From positions 1 through 35,523 of the forward strand of contig CALQIX020000031.1 of the NCBI GenBank assembly GCA_943330745.2: a stretch of 35,523 bases of DNA, read 5' to 3'. Shown here one piece after another: positions 31,719 through 35,523 of this stretch. Numbering within the stretch: the first letter of the stretch is position 1; each line of letters starts with the position of its first letter. The position numbers and the translations under genes were made by a program. This DNA comes from Lishizhenia tianjinensis. GTDB lineage: Bacteria; Bacteroidota; Bacteroidia; Flavobacteriales_D; Crocinitomicaceae. Below the pieces are notes generated by a model that had not been told where the DNA came from, made no database searches, and saw only the letters and a program-made list of their open reading frames with translations.

Positions 31719-34700
31719 TCGCGTTATACCTTTAGCACTCTTTTTTTTCCTGTTTGGAAGACTATATAGTCAATCTTTTACCGAGGGATTTGAGAATATA
31801 GCTACCTTAACTGATTGGTACATTCAAAATAACAGCGATTCTCCTGATTTAGATTGGGGTGCAGGAGATATAACTGTTTTTCCGGCTCAAGCGGGCACAA
31901 CCGGATCGTATTTATCGGTGAATTATCAAAGTTCGTTATCTTCTTTGCCAGCCACACTTAGTAATTGGTTATTTGCTCCAACGCGAACCTTGAACAATGG
32001 AGACATAATTTCATTTTATACCCGAACAACGGGTGGAACTCCCGTATATCCTGATCGTTTAGAGGTGCGATTAAGCACTGCTGGAAATGGAACAAATCCT
32101 GGAACAACAGCAACTTCAGTAGGAACGTTTACGACATTATTACTTTCCGTGAATCCGAATTTAACAACTACTGCATACCCAATCGGCTGGACTCAATATT
32201 CGGTAACAATTTCTGGACTTCCAGGACCCACAAATGGTCGAGTTGCTTTTCGTTATTTTGTAACCAACGGGGGGCCAGGAGGAGCAAACTCAAATTACAT
32301 TGGGATTGATAGTTATAGTTATACTTCAGTAGCAACTCCTCCTAGTAATGATGCTTGCGCTAATGCAATCAATCTAACTCAGGGAACAACTTGTGTAGCC
32401 ACTTCAGGTTCTGTAATGAATGCAACTCAATCAGCCATAGGGTGTTCAGGCACGGCAAATAATGATGTTTGGTATAAATTTATAGCAAATACTACAGGAG
32501 CAATTATAAACGTAGTTGGTTCAACTGAATTTGATGCAGTGTTTGAGGTGTTTAATGGTAGTTCTTGTGCTAACCTTACTTCTTTAACTTGCGTCGATAA
32601 TACATTTGAAGGCGCTACCGAATCAACCACATTAACTAATTTGGTTCCCGGTCAAATGTATTACATTCGCGTACACGATTGGTTAGACGGTATTCCCAAC
32701 ACCATGGGTTTTACTATTTGTGTTATAAATTTCACCCCTTGTTTACTTTCCCCGCCTGCTGGATCAATAGTTGAAAATGAACTATGTGGAACAGACGGAA
32801 ATGGAGGTTGTAACGCTACTCCAAACGTATATCAACCAATCTCTTGCGGTCAAACAGTGTTTGGTAATGCTTGGGCAACAAATGGAAGTCGAGATTTAGA
32901 TTGGTATCAATTTCAATTAGTTGAACCAGGAGTTGTTACATGGTCGGCAACAGCTGAATTTCCTTATAATTTATACATTGTAGATATATCTAATTGTGCA
33001 AACCCAGCAATACTAGCGACGGCCAGTTTTATGGCGTGTCAAAATGGGTCAATTTCATATCCAATTACTAATCCTTCAAATTATGCAGTTTTAATCGCGC
33101 CAAATACGTTTGATGGATATGCTTGCGGGACATCTAATGATTATTTTGCCACCTTAAACTTACCGGTTACGAACCCCTCATTATCTAGTTCTCCTTCTTT
33201 TATTTGTGCCAATGATTCATCTTTGGTTTCAGGAAACCTTTCGGGGGTTTATGAATGGTTCCAAGTCGGTAATCAAACAAGTTTAGGGCTGGGGAACTCA
33301 TTTTTTATTCCAGATGCTCAATCGTATTATGCAAAATATACCAATGGCAATGGATGTATTGGTTATAGTGATACAATATCTGTAACCGTTGTTCCATTGG
33401 ACGATGCTACTTTTTATTATCCAACAAACACCGTGTGTGTGAATTCGTTAAATCTTGTTCCAACCATTGTGATGGTTCCTCCGTTTGGTTATTTCACCTC
33501 AGAACCGGCAAACATACAATTCGTTGATAACTTTTTAGGGGAAATAGACATGACACAAGCGCTAGAGGGCAACTATACGATCACGTTTCACACTGAAGGG
33601 ATTTGCCCCAACACCTATTCTCAGAACCTAACGATAACATCGAATCCTTCTGCGGAATTTTCCTATTCTAATCTACTAATTTGTAGTTCAGATTCTATTC
33701 AATCCGTTGTTCTTAGTCCAAATTCCTCCATTGGATTTTTTAGTGCAAACTCTTCATTAATCGATGTTGCGCCTAATTCGGGTGATATTAATCCCTTGAA
33801 TAGCTCAAATGGAACATTTGTAATTTATAACACTATTGCGGCCTCCGGTTCATGCTCAACTGTTATTGATTCTTTCCTTGTGCAAATTGATGGGCCTGTA
33901 ATCAACTTCCCTCTAATTGACACACTTTGTCCAAACGCACCCATTTTAGATTTAATTGCAACCCCTGTTGGAGGAGTTTTCTCAGGCCTTTCTGTAACTA
34001 ACAATCAATTTGATGCATCAATTGGCTCTTGTATTGTTACTTATACAGTTGTCGATGCAAATAATTGCACTAGTTCCACAAATCAGCCTTTTACTGTTGA
34101 ACCTTCAACCCCCCTTAGTTTTGGGGCATATCCAGACCAATGTGCAGATTCAGACCCTTTGACATTAAATCTCGGGACACCCACTGGTGGCTTTTATTCA
34201 GGATTAAATATTCAAAACAATTCTTTGCTGGTATCTAATGCAGCGGTTGGAGGCAATTCATTTTATTATGTTTACACTTCGAATAATGGTTGTACAGACT
34301 CTATTCAAGGTTTAGTGATAGTGCGTGAAAATCCAACAATTATTTTTGATCCACTTCCGTCAACGTGTGATACAATTTCGAGTATTGTTCTTGGGGGGGT
34401 GAGTCCTGTTGGTGGAGTTTTTACCGGGAACGGTGTGACTAATGGCAGTTTCTTCCCTTCTTCTGTGGGTTCCGGATCCTATGTTGTTTCTTATTCTATT
34501 ACAATCAATGGTTGTAGTTCAATAGCCGATCAAAACATAACGGTTGACAACTGTGCCGGATTAATTGAAAATCCCGTGCATTTTAGCATTTCACCGAACC
34601 CATCTACAGGTACTATTTTAATTGAAAGCACAATTATTTTGGATCAAATTCAAATTCTCACAATTGATGGGAGAATTATACATGAAATATCTCAGATTGA

Positions 34701-34800
34701 ATCACAATCAGTATTAATTAATGACTTAGCTCCGGCTTCTTATTTTATACTTTTGAAAAGTGGTGAATTATTTTATCATTATCAATTGATTGTTCAGTAA
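31711..34800 (+). CDS. Large T9SS type A adhesin with choice-of-anchor J and Ig-like repeats
   Basis: 1029 residues. After a signal peptide (ALFFFLFGRLYSQ) comes a choice-of-anchor/cleaved-adhesin domain (FTEGFENIATLTDWYIQNN, then ISFYTRTTGG and WTQYSVTISGL). Residues about 215-340 and 360-490 are two pre-peptidase-like beta-sandwich domains (SNDACANAINLTQG, NDVWYKFIANTTG; YVIRVHDW-like strands). From about 490 to 945 there are repeated Ig-like modules, at least three of which share a PxGGxFxG core. The C-terminus (FSISPNPSTGTILIES, NDLAPASYFILL) is a type A sorting domain. It probably binds or presents material at the cell surface next to the esterase and S9 peptidase encoded in the same operon. 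Confidence 0.88.
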   Translation: MISRVIPLALFFFLFGRLYSQSFTEGFENIATLTDWYIQNNSDSPDLDWGAGDITVFPAQAGTTGSYLSVNYQSSLSSLPATLSNWLFAPTRTLNNGDIISFYTRTTGGTPVYPDRLEVRLSTAGNGTNPGTTATSVGTFTTLLLSVNPNLTTTAYPIGWTQYSVTISGLPGPTNGRVAFRYFVTNGGPGGANSNYIGIDSYSYTSVATPPSNDACANAINLTQGTTCVATSGSVMNATQSAIGCSGTANNDVWYKFIANTTGAIINVVGSTEFDAVFEVFNGSSCANLTSLTCVDNTFEGATESTTLTNLVPGQMYYIRVHDWLDGIPNTMGFTICVINFTPCLLSPPAGSIVENELCGTDGNGGCNATPNVYQPISCGQTVFGNAWATNGSRDLDWYQFQLVEPGVVTWSATAEFPYNLYIVDISNCANPAILATASFMACQNGSISYPITNPSNYAVLIAPNTFDGYACGTSNDYFATLNLPVTNPSLSSSPSFICANDSSLVSGNLSGVYEWFQVGNQTSLGLGNSFFIPDAQSYYAKYTNGNGCIGYSDTISVTVVPLDDATFYYPTNTVCVNSLNLVPTIVMVPPFGYFTSEPANIQFVDNFLGEIDMTQALEGNYTITFHTEGICPNTYSQNLTITSNPSAEFSYSNLLICSSDSIQSVVLSPNSSIGFFSANSSLIDVAPNSGDINPLNSSNGTFVIYNTIAASGSCSTVIDSFLVQIDGPVINFPLIDTLCPNAPILDLIATPVGGVFSGLSVTNNQFDASIGSCIVTYTVVDANNCTSSTNQPFTVEPSTPLSFGAYPDQCADSDPLTLNLGTPTGGFYSGLNIQNNSLLVSNAAVGGNSFYYVYTSNNGCTDSIQGLVIVRENPTIIFDPLPSTCDTISSIVLGGVSPVGGVFTGNGVTNGSFFPSSVGSGSYVVSYSITINGCSSIADQNITVDNCAGLIENPVHFSISPNPSTGTILIESTIILDQIQILTIDGRIIHEISQIESQSVLINDLAPASYFILLKSGELFYHYQLIVQ
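33910..34550 (+). repeat. Three Ig-like coding repeats within the T9SS adhesin
   Basis: Protein cores TPVGGVFSGLSVTNNQFD (about residue 750), TPTGGFYSGLNIQNNSLL (about 823) and SPVGGVFTGNGVTNGSFF (about 898) recur every 70-75 residues, each preceded by a cysteine-containing strand. Two looser copies lie upstream. The DNA is diverged, so these are old duplications under protein-level selection, not recent expansions. Confidence 0.7.
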
Positions 34801-34802
34801 CT

Positions 34803-35523
34803 ATGCCGCTGTTTTTAATAAAAAAGACGAAGATTTTAATTTTATTCGTTTTTACTTCTGTTTTTTCTTGTTTTGGACAACTTAAGCAAATTGATTATCA
34901 TGCTTATGATGGATGGAAAAAACTAGAAAAACAACAAGTATCTGCAAATGGATTGTGGATAAGCTATGAAATCAATCCTCTGAAAGGAGATGGGTATTTA
35001 TACTTCTATAATCAGAAAACAGCGAAATTAGATTCTATAAAGAGAGGAAAAGATGCTAGTATTTCCTTGCAAGAGGACGTTATTGCTTATACACTTACCC
35101 CTGGTTTTGACACATTGCGAACAAGTGAATTAAAAAAACTGGATAAAAAAAAGTGGCCTAAAGATACCTTGTGTATTTTCCTTCCACAAAAAGATACAAC
35201 AATAAAAATACCGAAATTAAAGCGCGTTTCTATATCGGAAGAATCGAATGTAGTAGCCTTCACCACTGAAAAGGAAAGCGCTAAGCCCCCGTCCAAGAAG
35301 AAAAAGCGAGTATTTAAAAAGAAGAAACTAACTAAAGAAATTGCATCGGATGGTTATCCTTTTTTTATTTTCACTTCCAATAACGAATTTGTAGTAAAGG
35401 AGATTAATGTTACGGATTATTCAATTTCAAAAAAAGGAAATTACGTTGCCTATATTCAACACCAAAAAGATAAAGTCGATTCTTGTAAACTAGTAATTTA
35501 TAGTGTAAAAGACGGGTCAAAAA
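34803..35523 (+). CDS. S9 family (prolyl oligopeptidase-like) secreted peptidase, N-terminal part
   Basis: The frame is open from ATG 34803 to the window end: 240 residues visible, the catalytic alpha/beta-hydrolase part lies beyond. A signal peptide (ILILFVFTSVFSCFGQ) is followed by DYHAYDGWKKLEKQQVSANG and LWISYEINPLKGDG, the start of the beta-propeller in Bacteroidetes S9 peptidases; another propeller blade is seen at residues 200-236 (VTDYSISKKGNYVAYI). Residues 161-178 are unusually lysine-rich (PSKKKKRVFKKKK), perhaps an exposed loop. It starts two bases after the adhesin stop, so it belongs to the same operon. Confidence 0.75.
   Translation, partial: MPLFLIKKTKILILFVFTSVFSCFGQLKQIDYHAYDGWKKLEKQQVSANGLWISYEINPLKGDGYLYFYNQKTAKLDSIKRGKDASISLQEDVIAYTLTPGFDTLRTSELKKLDKKKWPKDTLCIFLPQKDTTIKIPKLKRVSISEESNVVAFTTEKESAKPPSKKKKRVFKKKKLTKEIASDGYPFFIFTSNNEFVVKEINVTDYSISKKGNYVAYIQHQKDKVDSCKLVIYSVKDGSK

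Overview
The window is AT-rich chromosomal DNA from a member of the Bacteroidetes, most likely Flavobacteriales (a Crocinitomicaceae/Fluviicola-like lineage is my best guess, from gene content only). Three things point there: secreted proteins ending in type IX secretion (T9SS) type A and type B sorting domains; promoters of the Bacteroidetes form TTTG-N19-TAnnTTTG and almost no Shine-Dalgarno sequences; and lineage-typical families (DUF4270 lipoprotein, stand-alone GT5-like half-enzyme beside panC, OmpP1/FadL beside a GDSL-type lipoprotein).

Layout. 1-1845 (-): N-terminal 615 residues of a large DUF11/Ig-like surface protein cut by the window edge. 2051-2208: tRNA-Val(UAC) with a strong promoter and a perfect hairpin terminator. 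2336-4604 (+): a three-gene cassette (RimB-like aspartyl protease, RimK amino-acid ligase, AstE/AspA-type deacylase), a candidate write/trim/erase set for glutamate tails. 4601-5461 (-): panC, divergent from a long + operon (5543-10851) of GT5-like protein, DUF4270 lipoprotein, glmS, truA and an MsrQ-like membrane protein. 10883-11707 (-): tandem universal stress protein. 11857-14084 (+): enoyl-CoA hydratase and a Wzx-like flippase. 14139-16848 (-): OmpR-type response regulator, dCMP deaminase, S41 protease. 16932-19596 (+): DbpA-like RNA helicase, then pyrH-frr. 19597-20121: the only long gene-free stretch, with a promoter that serves no gene, a 22-nt triple direct repeat and a coiled-coil coding remnant. 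20122-21348 (+): TraB/GumN protein. 21351-27531 (-): ChaN-like protein, SDR-type epimerase, PKD-rich T9SS-B protein and uvrC in a tight run. 27617-35523 (+): FadL porin, GDSL-like lipoprotein with lost catalytic motifs, T9SS esterase, small secreted protein, T9SS adhesin and the start of an S9 peptidase.

Most of the window is ordinary housekeeping and cell-surface biology. The parts most worth a second look are the RimB-RimK-AstE cassette, the catalytically degenerate GDSL lipoprotein paired with FadL in a secreted-hydrolase operon, the GT5 half-protein that has lost the donor-binding KxGGL signature, and the repeat/remnant region after frr. Several promoter boxes lie so close to start codons (rimB-like gene, panC, TraB gene) that leaderless mRNAs are likely. 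Protein identities come from recognising motifs by eye; no database search was run.
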